Positions 31,747 through 39,271 of a stretch of 40,926 nucleotides of DNA are shown here, piece by piece. How positions within the stretch are numbered: position 1 is the first letter of the stretch; the number at the start of each line of letters is the position of its first letter. Made by a program: the position numbers and the translations under genes. The DNA is from JANLQX01 sp043775075. Lineage in GTDB: Bacteria > Actinomycetota > Acidimicrobiia > Acidimicrobiales > JANYDT01. Where the stretch lies: positions 1-40,926 of the forward strand of contig JAYVSS010000224.1 in NCBI GenBank assembly GCA_043775075.1, read 5' to 3'. The notes under the pieces were generated by a model, which saw nothing but the letters and a program-made list of their open reading frames with translations, searched no databases and was not told where the DNA came from.

Positions 31747-32141
31747 TGGGTTCCTCGCAACGGCCCGTCGGTTTCGGGAATCTCGTAGGAAGTGAGGTCG
31801 TCGCCAAGCACCGCCGTGCCGGCGTAGATCGGGGGGACGAGGTCTCGCCATTGTTCGATCATGGCCGAAGGCATCGGTGGCACGTAGTGGGTGAGCACGA
31901 GAGCGCCAACGCCAGCCCGTGTTGCGGTGGCCGCCGCCTGCTCGACGGATGAGTGGTAGTCCAAGTGATCTTGGCGATACTTCACATCGTGGGCGAGCGC
32001 GGCGAGCGTTGCTTCGACCACCGCCGCCGTGGTGGACGGCCCATAGATGGTGGCCGGGCCAGCACCCATGATCCAATGCGTCGTGATCACGTCGTTGAGT
32101 GCGGGGCCCGGCCCGGTTCGGAATCGTGGTCGACCGCTCAT
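31743..32141 (-). pseudogene. Shrunken metallo-beta-lactamase-fold protein, catalytic motif missing
   Basis: A 132-residue frame that reads like the middle and end of a ribonuclease Z-like metallo-beta-lactamase. ITTHWIMGAGPATIYGPSTTAAVVEATLAA split over its parts matches the region after the metal site, and DYHSSVEQAAATATRAGVGALVLTHYVPPMP is the family C-terminal segment. The HxHxDH motif is absent: where it should stand the sequence is TTHWIMG. The part between AHDVKYRQDHL and DYHSS, normally some 80 residues with further metal ligands, is also gone. Both ends still overlap neighbours as ATGA, so it is probably translated. It could be a decaying gene or a reduced binding protein. Confidence 0.7.
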
Positions 32142-33076
32142 GGCGTAGGTCCTGTCGATGTTGCGGTCGGGTTTGCGTTGATGAATTCGAGAATCACGTT
32201 CGCCAACTCCGGCCCGCGGTCCTCTTGCAGGAAGTGGCCACCTCCAACAATGGTGGTGTGGGGCTGGCCTTGCGCGCCGGGGATACGTTCGCGAAAGGGC
32301 TTGTCGCCGCCTTTGGTCACGGCGTCTTGGTCGCTGAAGGCACAGAGCACGGGTTTGGTGAACTCACTCAACACCTTCCAGGCGGCCTGATTGGCAGGAC
32401 TTGCCGGGTCGTCCGGTGAGGTGGGAACCAAGGTCGGGAAGATCCGGGCACCTGCTTTGTAGGTATCGTCGGGGAACGGTGCGTCGTAGGCGGCAATCAC
32501 CTCAGCCGAGAGGTCGGTGGCGCTGCCACCGTTGACGATGCCCCCAATCGGGAACACCGGTGACTCTTGCGAGAACTTCTGCCATGCCATGAACGCGTCG
32601 GAGGGTTTCGCGCTGCCGTCAGGAAGTCCGGTGTTCCCGACCACCACGCGCGCATATCGATCCGGTTGGGCGCCGACGAGCCGAAGGCCGATGAGCCCGC
32701 CCCAGTCTTGACCAAAGAACGTGATGTTCCGAAGGTTCAGGGTGTCAAACAGCAACTCACTCATCCAGCCAACGTGACGGGCGTAGCTGTAATCGGCTTT
32801 CTCTGTGGGCTTATCACTTCGGCCGAACCCCACGAGGTCGGGGGCGATCACTCGATGCCCGGCCGCCACGAACAGCGGGATCATGTGGCGATACAGGTAA
32901 CACCACGACGGCTCACCGTGCATGAGCAACAACGGGTCGGCATCGGCGGGCCCAACATCGAGGTAGTGGACACGAAGAGTTCCGCCATCACCATCGGAGA
33001 TCTCGGCGTAGTGGGGCGCAAAGTCGAAATCGGGGAGACTGGTAAATCGACTGTCTGAGGTTCGTACTGTTTTCAT
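32138..33076 (-). CDS. Haloalkane dehalogenase (HLD-I, DhlA/DhmA-like)
   Basis: Alpha/beta hydrolase of 312 residues, about the length of Xanthobacter DhlA. HGEPSWCYLYR at 53-63 is the oxyanion segment diagnostic of HLD subfamily I. The nucleophile Asp124 lies in GQDWGG with the halide-binding Trp125, the same numbers as in DhlA. The charge-relay pair would be Asp249 or Asp251 (FSDQDAVT) and His281 (GGGHFLQED). A cap-domain Trp165 is a candidate second halide ligand. The reaction would convert a haloalkane to an alcohol plus halide. It lies 43 nt after the arylsulfatase gene and is ATGA-coupled to the next gene; epoxide hydrolase relatives have a Tyr pair not seen here. Confidence 0.85.
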   Translation of the reverse strand: MKTVRTSDSRFTSLPDFDFAPHYAEISDGDGGTLRVHYLDVGPADADPLLLMHGEPSWCYLYRHMIPLFVAAGHRVIAPDLVGFGRSDKPTEKADYSYARHVGWMSELLFDTLNLRNITFFGQDWGGLIGLRLVGAQPDRYARVVVGNTGLPDGSAKPSDAFMAWQKFSQESPVFPIGGIVNGGSATDLSAEVIAAYDAPFPDDTYKAGARIFPTLVPTSPDDPASPANQAAWKVLSEFTKPVLCAFSDQDAVTKGGDKPFRERIPGAQGQPHTTIVGGGHFLQEDRGPELANVILEFINANPTATSTGPTP

Positions 33077-33119
33077 AGGTGTACTTTCGAGTGCAGTGTT
33101 CGGTTGATCGCAAAACGAG

Positions 33120-35381
33120 CTACTGCCGACTCATCTCGGCAGCGTATTCCGACGCCGCCGTGTCGGCATACTTCTCCGGGCTTGATTGGATGACCACTTC
33201 GTGGAGGGTGCCAGTGAATCGAAACGGCGCGCCATAGCGTTGCGACACCGCCGATCCGTGGTCGTACCCAACGCTCGGGCCGATCGATGACATCATTCGC
33301 ATGAGCAGTTGAAGCGGGGCGTCACCGACAACGGCACCGTTGATTTCGATGCTCGCCGACCCAAGCCGTCCTTCGTGGCGTCGCACCTTGACGGCGACCG
33401 AGGACGTTCCGGTGGGGACGGGAATCGATGACTCGATGATCGTGTGGTCGTCGAACGCGTTGTAGTCAAAAACAAGTTGCTCGTTCTGCACGAAAAACGA
33501 GAACCCGGAGTTCTGCGTACCCGTGGCATAGAGCACGCCTTCGTCTCCAGCGACTCGGGTGATGCGTGCCGTGAGGTCGAAGTTGCGTCCGCCGACGAGC
33601 GCGGATGCTTGGCCGGGCATCGGCGACATCGGAGGACGATACACATAACGCCGGTTTTCTGGATGCGGTGAGTTGGAGCGGTTCCGGACCCCAAAGAGTT
33701 CGATCCCGCGATCGTCGAGGGGCAGCACTTCGTGTCGCTCAGCTTCGTTCCACCACAACTCGATAAGTGCACGAAGTTTCTCTGGTTCTGCCTCGGCGAG
33801 GTTGGTGCACTCCGACATGTCCACGGACAGGTGGTAGAGCTCCCATCTCTCGGTGAAGTAGTCGGCGTCCTTGTCGTGCTTGCAGACCGCTTTCCAACCA
33901 TCGCTCACCAGGGCGCGGCTTCCTCCGTTTTCGAAATACTGCAGGGTGTTCGCGGTTGGAGCATCGGCATCGGAAAGCGTCCGTGCGAACGAATGGCCGG
34001 TGACTGGCTTTTGCTCGACTCCTCGGTAGGTCGTCGGGGCAGTGATCCCGAGCAGGTCATAGAGCGTGGCGGCGATATCGGAGGCGAAGGCGAACTGGTT
34101 TCGTTTGGCCCCCCGCTGCGTTTTGGGAATTCCGTTGGGCCAGTGCACGATCATCGGCACGTGGACACCACCCTCGTGGGTGTTCTGCTTGTACCACTTG
34201 AACGGCGAGTTTCCACACTGTGCCCATCCCCACGGATAGTTGGTATGGCTATGCGGTCCGCCGATTTCGTCGATTCGACCGATCGCCTGGTCGGGGGTTT
34301 CCAGCAGAAGGTTGAAAAACTTCATCTCGTGCATCACCCCGAACGGCCCGCCCTCTTGGCTTGCGCCGTTGTCGGTCAGGAGAATGAACACGGTGTTGTC
34401 GAGCTGCTCCATGTGGCGCAAACCCTCGACTAGGCGCCCGATCTGGACGTCGGTGTGGTCGAGAAATGCCGCGAAGGCTTCCTGCAGCCGACATGCCAGC
34501 CGCTGCTGATTCTCTGGGAGTCCGTCCCATGCATCGACGCCAGGGTTACGCGGAGCAAGCTGCGTGTCTGCCGCGATGACGCCGGTGGCGATCTGCTTGT
34601 CGAACCAACGTTGGCGGACGACGTCCCATCCTTCGTCGTAACGGCCGCGGTATTTCTCGAGGAACGCAGCGGGCGCTTGGTGCGGAGCGTGGCACGCACC
34701 AAAGGCGACGTAGGAGAACACCGGTCGATCAGGGCGCACACCTTTGGAGTCGGCGATCATCTTCAACATCTGATCGACGATGTCCTCCGATACGTGGTAG
34801 CCATCCTCGGGCCCGCCAGGCGGTTCGATGGGGTGGTTGTCGCACACCAACTCCGGGTGAAACTGATCGGTCTCGCCGTCAAGAAAGCCGTAGAACCGGT
34901 CAAAGCCTCGGCCGAGCGGCCATTGGTCGTGCGGGCCGGCCGCCGAACACTCTTCCATTGGAGCGAGGTGCCACTTCCCCACCGCATAGGTCGCATACCC
35001 CTGATCCCGGAGTACTTCGGCAATCGTGGCCGTCTTGGTGGAGATATGTCCGAGCATGTGGGGAAATCCGGTGCGAAAGTTCGAGATCCCGCGCATGCCA
35101 GCCGTGTGCTGCGAGCGCCCAGTGAGCAGCGCCGCGCGGGTCGGCGAACAAAGCGGCGTCACGTGAAAGTTGGTGAACTGCAGTCCGCCGTGGGCGAGCG
35201 CATCAATGTTCGGCGTATCGATATCGGAACCGAAGCACCCGACCTGAGCGAAACCGACATCATCAAGCAACACCAAGACCACGTTGGGAGCGCCTGGCCC
35301 GGGGTGGGGCAACTCCTCAAAATGCGGCGTTGACTCTGCCAGCGTTCGGCCGATCGTTCCCTGGAACTGTTCTCTGCGCAT
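33120..35381 (-). CDS. Arylsulfatase, type I, large form
   Basis: Large sulfatase of 753 residues. Asp40-Asp41 (LLDDVGFAQVG) and Cys78-Ser-Pro-Thr-Arg82 (CSPTR, formylglycine site) start the catalytic domain; GYATYAVGKWHL, FILLTDNGAS and KWYKQNTHEGGVHVP complete the metal and sulfate site. The last ~150 residues, after GIELFGVRN, form a beta-rich extension common in the actinobacterial Pseudomonas-type arylsulfatases. No signal peptide is present. The ATG ending at 35381 is preferred because CGGAGA stands 8 nt upstream; an in-frame ATG eight codons earlier lacks such a site. It is the first gene of the operon, divergent from a TetR regulator. Confidence 0.93.
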   Translation of the reverse strand: MRREQFQGTIGRTLAESTPHFEELPHPGPGAPNVVLVLLDDVGFAQVGCFGSDIDTPNIDALAHGGLQFTNFHVTPLCSPTRAALLTGRSQHTAGMRGISNFRTGFPHMLGHISTKTATIAEVLRDQGYATYAVGKWHLAPMEECSAAGPHDQWPLGRGFDRFYGFLDGETDQFHPELVCDNHPIEPPGGPEDGYHVSEDIVDQMLKMIADSKGVRPDRPVFSYVAFGACHAPHQAPAAFLEKYRGRYDEGWDVVRQRWFDKQIATGVIAADTQLAPRNPGVDAWDGLPENQQRLACRLQEAFAAFLDHTDVQIGRLVEGLRHMEQLDNTVFILLTDNGASQEGGPFGVMHEMKFFNLLLETPDQAIGRIDEIGGPHSHTNYPWGWAQCGNSPFKWYKQNTHEGGVHVPMIVHWPNGIPKTQRGAKRNQFAFASDIAATLYDLLGITAPTTYRGVEQKPVTGHSFARTLSDADAPTANTLQYFENGGSRALVSDGWKAVCKHDKDADYFTERWELYHLSVDMSECTNLAEAEPEKLRALIELWWNEAERHEVLPLDDRGIELFGVRNRSNSPHPENRRYVYRPPMSPMPGQASALVGGRNFDLTARITRVAGDEGVLYATGTQNSGFSFFVQNEQLVFDYNAFDDHTIIESSIPVPTGTSSVAVKVRRHEGRLGSASIEINGAVVGDAPLQLLMRMMSSIGPSVGYDHGSAVSQRYGAPFRFTGTLHEVVIQSSPEKYADTAASEYAAEMSRQ

Positions 35382-35431
35382 CGTGGTCTCCGTGTTCAGA
35401 ATCAACTGTCAGCGTATGTGCCAAAAGGTCG

Positions 35432-35451
35432 CAACCGCCAATTGCGGGTTG
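35432..35451. promoter_or_regulatory. 20-bp palindrome between the arylsulfatase operon and tetR, likely operator
   Basis: CAACCGCCAATTGCGGGTTG: eight of ten pairs match (CAACC/GGTTG outside, CAATTG inside, mismatch only at the two middle pairs of each arm). It lies 51 bp upstream of the arylsulfatase ATG, the expected place for a TetR dimer site. A second, weaker palindrome (CACATCTTGAAGTG, 35580-35593, five of seven pairs) is just before the tetR start. Confidence 0.6.
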
Positions 35452-35598
35452 GGGTCACCTCGATTGGCAGCCCGACAGGGCGAAGAACGTGGACGCCGTT
35501 CTCATAGGTCGCAACGACGACGATCGGGGTCTGCGGAGCTCAAAGGTTTCAGGTCAGGGATCTTTCGGCATATGACTGCCACATCTTGAAGTGTCGAT

Positions 35599-35604
35599 TA
35601 CGGT
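35599..35604 (+). promoter_or_regulatory. Candidate -10 box (TACGGT) of tetR
   Basis: TACGGT is followed by 6 nt and the GTG at 35611, which would give a leaderless or near-leaderless mRNA. The weaker palindrome at 35580-35593 lies directly upstream and could mediate autoregulation. Confidence 0.35.
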
Positions 35605-35610
35605 GCTTCG

Positions 35611-36267
35611 GTGTCTTCCGTATCGGCTGATGAAAAGGCTGACCGCCAAGACGGCCGCTCGGCTCGACGGGACCGCAACAAACACGCTGTGGTCGATGCG
35701 TACCTCGACTTCATCCGAGAGGGCATCTCCCGACCGAGTGTCGCCCAGGTAGCGGAGCGATCCGGTGTCTCTCACCGATCCGTGTTTCGCTACTTCGCCG
35801 ATCGCGACGAAATGGCCAGGGTGTCGATACAACGCCAACAGCTCCGTCTGACTCCGCTCTTTCGTGAGCCGACTGATCGCTCGCTGTCGTTGCCGGAACG
35901 AATTGATCAACTACTGCGGCACCGCTCGGACATCTTCACGGAGGTTGCCGCGACGGCGCGACTTGTTCGATCGTTGGCTCCCAACCAACCAATTTTGCAA
36001 GCTGAACTTGATACCAACCGCTCACGGTTTCGATCCGCGCTCAAACGAACGTTTGCATCCGAGTTCGACCGGATGGCGAAGCCCGAGGCGGCCGATACAT
36101 TGGCGGCCCTTGATGTGCTCACCAGCTTCGAGTGCTTCGAGTTGTTGCGCCACGATCAATCGCTGACCGAGAGTCGAACGCTCCGGGTACTGCGATCATC
36201 GATGCTAACGCTGCTCGATCGGCCAGAGACCGGCGTCACTCGACGACGGGTGGTATCGAGAAGATGA
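35611..36267 (+). CDS. TetR family transcriptional regulator
   Basis: Regulator of 218 residues. The N-terminal DNA-binding domain is typical: RNKHAVVDAYLDFIREGISRPSVAQVAERSGVSHRSVFRYFADRDEM read across residues 22-70, with SVFRYF as the recognition helix. The rest is the helical ligand-binding and dimer domain, lacking recognisable ligand residues. It is divergent from the sulfatase/dehalogenase operon with operator-like palindromes between, so it probably represses that operon until the sulfated or halogenated substrate (or a product) is present. The GTG start has no ribosome binding site. Confidence 0.88.
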   Translation: MSSVSADEKADRQDGRSARRDRNKHAVVDAYLDFIREGISRPSVAQVAERSGVSHRSVFRYFADRDEMARVSIQRQQLRLTPLFREPTDRSLSLPERIDQLLRHRSDIFTEVAATARLVRSLAPNQPILQAELDTNRSRFRSALKRTFASEFDRMAKPEAADTLAALDVLTSFECFELLRHDQSLTESRTLRVLRSSMLTLLDRPETGVTRRRVVSRR

Positions 36268-36443
36268 CATGCCCGGCGAGCACATCGTCGACAACGACCG
36301 CATGGGTCGGACTCGCCTCGCCCCCTCGAGCGATCCTATGTACGCGTATATGGAACGCATCGAGTGAGCGGGAAAACGCGTGGTCGATATGGGCGGCGTG
36401 GTGAGGACCGATTCGGCGAGCGCAATGCGGGCACGTGCGGGCG

Positions 36444-37298
36444 TCAGGTCCTGCTCGCACGGACCAGCCGCTGGCACAGCGCCGGGACGTCAGGTGGTTG
36501 CACGGTGGCGGTGCGAACGAGCGCATCGAAGTGTTGGGCCATCGCGAGAACGTGCTCGTCGGATGTGAAGACCAGGTACGTCTGCCCGACGTACAGCGCG
36601 GCGCGGCGAAGGCCGAACACCGTGACCGGGGCGGCGTAGCGCGAGCGTCCGTCGTAGAGGAACCACCGGAACGTGGGGTAAAGCTCGTCGGTCAGCTCGG
36701 CGATGTGCTCGAGTTGCTCGCGACGCGACGCCAAGGTGAGTCGGTTCCAGATCCCCTCCCCCCGGGCGAAGCTCTCGAGCGACTGCACCGAGCTGCAGCA
36801 CTCCATGTCGGCGTCGGGCCGCCGTTGCCAGTTGAGTCCGGTTGTCGTCGTGCCGAGGTCGCGCTGCAGGGTCCCGGCCGGTGTTCCGGCGGCTTCGTAA
36901 CGGATCACCTCCTCGGTCTTCAAGAGGTCAGGGAGCGTCGTGGGGATGTAGCGGATCTTCGACCCCCGAGCGTCGGCGAGCCATTCGAACAGTCGGGCGT
37001 CGTCGGGGGCGCCTGCGTCGCGCTCGATCATCGGCTGGCGGTCGAGCACGTCTGTCTGGCCCGGGTTATCCGAGCGCAGCCCAAGGAGCCAGTCGACGGA
37101 CACGTGGGCATGTCGGGCGATGGCGACCAGGGTCTCGACCCGAGGGAGGCGCCGGTTCGTCGGCGAGAGGAGCTGGGTCAGGGTGGTGCGGTCTATCTCG
37201 AGTTGGCGGGCCAGGGCGACGCGTGAGCCGTGCACGTTAGAGACGAGTTCGCCCAGCCGTTCTCGGAAGATGTTAAGGGTCGATTGCCGTTCCTGCAT
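36444..37298 (-). CDS. XRE family helix-turn-helix regulator with C-terminal sensor-like domain
   Basis: A 284-residue protein. Residues 5-75 are an XRE/Cro-type HTH: RERLGELVSNVHGSRVALARQLEIDRTTLTQLLSP and LPRVETLVAIARHAHVSVDWLLGL. The remaining 200 residues do not match a motif I know; they contain IRYIPTTLPDLLKTEEVIRYE and YAAPVTVFGLRRAALYVGQTYLVF, reminiscent of PAS-like or MmyB-type ligand-binding domains. It is divergent from the fatty-acid desaturase gene, so it is the likely regulator of membrane-lipid desaturation. The start is the ATG ending at 37298 (MQERQSTLNIF), with TAGAAA 7 nt upstream. Confidence 0.8.
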   Translation of the reverse strand: MQERQSTLNIFRERLGELVSNVHGSRVALARQLEIDRTTLTQLLSPTNRRLPRVETLVAIARHAHVSVDWLLGLRSDNPGQTDVLDRQPMIERDAGAPDDARLFEWLADARGSKIRYIPTTLPDLLKTEEVIRYEAAGTPAGTLQRDLGTTTTGLNWQRRPDADMECCSSVQSLESFARGEGIWNRLTLASRREQLEHIAELTDELYPTFRWFLYDGRSRYAAPVTVFGLRRAALYVGQTYLVFTSDEHVLAMAQHFDALVRTATVQPPDVPALCQRLVRASRT

Positions 37299-37310
37299 GG
37301 TGGTGTTTCT

Positions 37311-37375
37311 ACCGCAAACGAGGTGGATTCGCAACGATTGCGGTGTTTTGTGCGCTTGTGATGCGCTCCGTGCGC
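37311..37375. promoter_or_regulatory. Inverted and direct repeats between XRE gene and desaturase
   Basis: ACCGCAA (37311-37317) and TTGCGGT (37338-37344) form an inverted pair; inside it CGCAACGATTGCG (37330-37342) is a second palindrome sharing the right arm. Next come three TGCGC copies at 37351, 37362 and 37371, spaced 11 and 9 bp, roughly one helical turn each. This is a plausible multi-site operator for the XRE protein. Confidence 0.5.
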
Positions 37376-37454
37376 AAACGCCTCTGGACGCGCGCAGCGT
37401 GATCAGCGATGGTGATTAGTGACCGATCGTCCATCTACCGTTCATCCAGGCCAC

Positions 37455-38495
37455 ATGTCGAAGACAACACGAGCACTACCCCCTCGCGACACCACCTATT
37501 CGGGGCGCGTCGCCGGGGTCGAGTGGCCGACGGTCGCCCTTGGTGTGCTCATTCTCTTTCTTTACGGCGCCGTGACCCTGGGCCACCGGCACCTGCCGGC
37601 GGTGACGGTGGTCGTGGCGCTCGGGCTGATCTCTGGATGGTGGTCGTCGCTGCAGCATGAGGTCATTCACGGGCATCCGTTCCCATCGGAGCGGGTCAAC
37701 GAAGTTTTTGGGGCATTTGCCATGAGCCTGTGGATTCCGTTTCGGGTGTATAAAACGCTGCACCTTCGCCACCACCGCGACTCGTTGCTCACGGATCCGT
37801 TTGAGGATCCCGAGAGCTTCTACTGCGATGCCGAGCGATGGCGTCGGGCGAACGCCGTGGTGCGGGCGGTCCTGTGGGGCAACCGCACGTTCATCGGCCG
37901 GATGTTGATTGGCCCGCCGATAGGAATCGTCCGGTTCCTCGGAGCCGAGTACGCCCGGCTGCGTCGTCGTGAAGCGACCGCGTGGAGTGATTGGTCGTCC
38001 CACGTAATCTGGATGGCGATCACCCTCATCTGGGCGTTCGGGGTCGCCGGCGTGCCGGTGTGGGAGTACCTCCTCGGTACCGTGTGGCTCGGCACCTCAG
38101 TGATTCAGATCCGGTCGTTCGCCGAGCATCTCTGGCAGCCGGAGAGCGCATCACGGACGGCTTTCGTGGACGGGATCTTCCCTTTCGGCCTGTTGTTCCT
38201 GTTCAACAACATGCACAACACTCACCACGCCCGGCCCGCCGTGCCGTGGTACCAGCTCCCCCGACTCGCTGACCAGCTCGGTTCGCGGGCCGCTGCGGAT
38301 CTCGGAGCCGGGTACTACAAGGGCTACCGCGAGATCATCAAGCTCTACGGGGTGAAGCCGTTCTGTGTTCCGGTGCATCCGTCCACGCCTGAAGGTTCGG
38401 CGCTGCTGGTGGCCCGGTACGGTGTCGCCGCCGGCGTGGCGGTCGGCTCGGTCAACCTGAGCTCCATAATCGTCATCCCTGGAGCCGGGAAATGA
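37455..38495 (+). CDS. Membrane fatty acid desaturase / hydroxylase
   Basis: Diiron membrane enzyme of 346 residues. The three histidine boxes are complete: H68EVIH72, H103LRHH107 and H254NTHH258. About four to six hydrophobic segments surround them (LGVLILFLYGAVTLG, VTVVVALGLISGW, HVIWMAITLIWAFGVAGV, GIFPFGLLFLF). It would introduce a double bond or hydroxyl into an acyl chain or an alkane-like substrate, using electrons from a partner not encoded here. The ATG at 37455 has CCAGG 7 nt before it; a GTG at 37419 would add 12 residues. It is divergent from the XRE regulator. Confidence 0.88.
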   Translation: MSKTTRALPPRDTTYSGRVAGVEWPTVALGVLILFLYGAVTLGHRHLPAVTVVVALGLISGWWSSLQHEVIHGHPFPSERVNEVFGAFAMSLWIPFRVYKTLHLRHHRDSLLTDPFEDPESFYCDAERWRRANAVVRAVLWGNRTFIGRMLIGPPIGIVRFLGAEYARLRRREATAWSDWSSHVIWMAITLIWAFGVAGVPVWEYLLGTVWLGTSVIQIRSFAEHLWQPESASRTAFVDGIFPFGLLFLFNNMHNTHHARPAVPWYQLPRLADQLGSRAAADLGAGYYKGYREIIKLYGVKPFCVPVHPSTPEGSALLVARYGVAAGVAVGSVNLSSIIVIPGAGK

Positions 38496-38514
38496 CCGGT
38501 AGCTGGCCTGTCGA

Positions 38515-38528
38515 ACCGACGGGTCGGT
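38515..38528 (+). terminator. Weak inverted repeat after the desaturase gene
   Basis: ACCGAC (38515-38520), two-base loop, GTCGGT (38523-38528). The loop is too small for an ideal hairpin and no T-tract follows, so terminator function is uncertain. Confidence 0.3.
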
Positions 38529-38535
38529 GTTGAGT

Positions 38536-38925
38536 TTATAGCACGGTCGAATACGAACTGCTGTAGGACACTCTGCCCGTTGGGCCGATGACGATGACGA
38601 CGTCGTTGGCATACCGGAATAGATGGCTGAATCGCCGCTGTTCCACCGTCAGTTTGTGCTCCACGGTGATGTCGGCAAATGCTGCCAGGACCGATGTGGT
38701 GTTGCCCGCCTCGTCGTGGACGGGCGGTGCGTTGACCCGCATCCACGCTCGTCCACTGCCGACGCTTTCGTTCAGGTTCGAATCGGTCGTTGTCGGGCCG
38801 TTCGCAGCCGGTGTGGCTTGGCCGCGTGGGTTCAGTGCTCCAACCACGCTGGTCGCGTCCGGAAACGTCAGGACCGGACTTGGGACGCCCTGTTCGGGAG
38901 CGAAATTTCTGTCACCAATCCCTGG
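38536..38925 (-). pseudogene. Relic of a PAS-domain sensor protein
   Basis: An open frame of 130 codons on the minus strand, bounded by a stop at 38926-38928, encodes the end of one PAS domain and the start of the next: RAWMRVNAPPVHDEAGNTTSVLAAFADIT read across its middle, then QRRFSHLFRYANDVVIVIGPTGRVSYSSS, after which it stops. Full sensors of this kind continue for hundreds of residues into GGDEF, kinase or EAL domains. Nothing else of it remains nearby and its upstream part looks scrambled, so it is a decayed fragment. Confidence 0.65.
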
Positions 38926-38964
38926 TCAGAGACCACCCGAAAGTGGCTCTGCGCAGGCATTATC

Positions 38965-39060
38965 TGGCGGAGGTGGACGGGAATCGAACCCGCCGAACGG
39001 AGATCATCCGTTCCACTCGCTTTGAAGGCGAGGGAGCCCACCAGGTACCCGGACACCTCC
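38965..39060 (-). tRNA. selC: tRNA-Sec (selenocysteine, anticodon UCA)
   Basis: Reads GGAGGTG at the 5' end and CACCTCC-G-CCA at the 3' end, with CCA encoded. The anticodon arm is CTCGC-CTTCAAA-GCGAG, giving UCA, which pairs with UGA. A long variable arm (AACGGA, loop TGATC, TCCGTT) separates it from the T arm GGCGGG-TTCGATT-CCCGTC. Acceptor (7 bp) plus T stem (6 bp) give 13 stacked pairs, as in bacterial tRNA-Sec. A suppressor or tRNA-Trp reading is excluded by the long variable arm. It shows that the organism makes selenoproteins; selA, selB and selD are not in this window. Confidence 0.95.
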
Positions 39061-39067
39061 GGGGTCG

Positions 39068-39073
39068 ACTTTA
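39068..39073 (-). promoter_or_regulatory. Candidate -10 box (TAAAGT) of tRNA-Sec
   Basis: TAAAGT on the minus strand lies exactly 7 nt before the first base of the mature tRNA, so transcription may begin at G1 with no 5' leader to remove. No convincing -35 is seen. Confidence 0.45.
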
Positions 39074-39271
39074 GCCGGGCGCTAAGGCGTCGTTTGGCTC
39101 CGGGTTCGGCCGACGCCCCGCCGTGCTTGGCGGATTGGCGCGACTCCTTGCCGGAACTGTCCTACCCCTCCCGTACTGTTATCTCACCGCTTCCCCCAGC
39201 GCTCGAATGTCTTCATGCCCGGTCCCCTTTTCGGGGCGACGCTGGGCGTTTCCTTGCGGGAGAGGTTGGCA
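39074..39271. other. Non-coding stretch upstream of the Tad locus
   Basis: This stretch and 38926-38964 complete the 776-bp gap between the desaturase and the TadZ-like gene. Apart from the tRNA and the PAS relic I see only a short inverted repeat, TTAGC (39071-39075) and GCTAA (39081-39085). A plus-strand frame open from 39215 joins the TadZ-like gene but lacks a better start than 39272. Confidence 0.5.

Noticed and set aside
36236..36526. 96-codon minus-strand frame with a CPHC motif between tetR and the XRE gene
   Set aside because: It overlaps both genes, lacks a start context and has no recognisable fold. The 176-bp gap itself shows no other feature.
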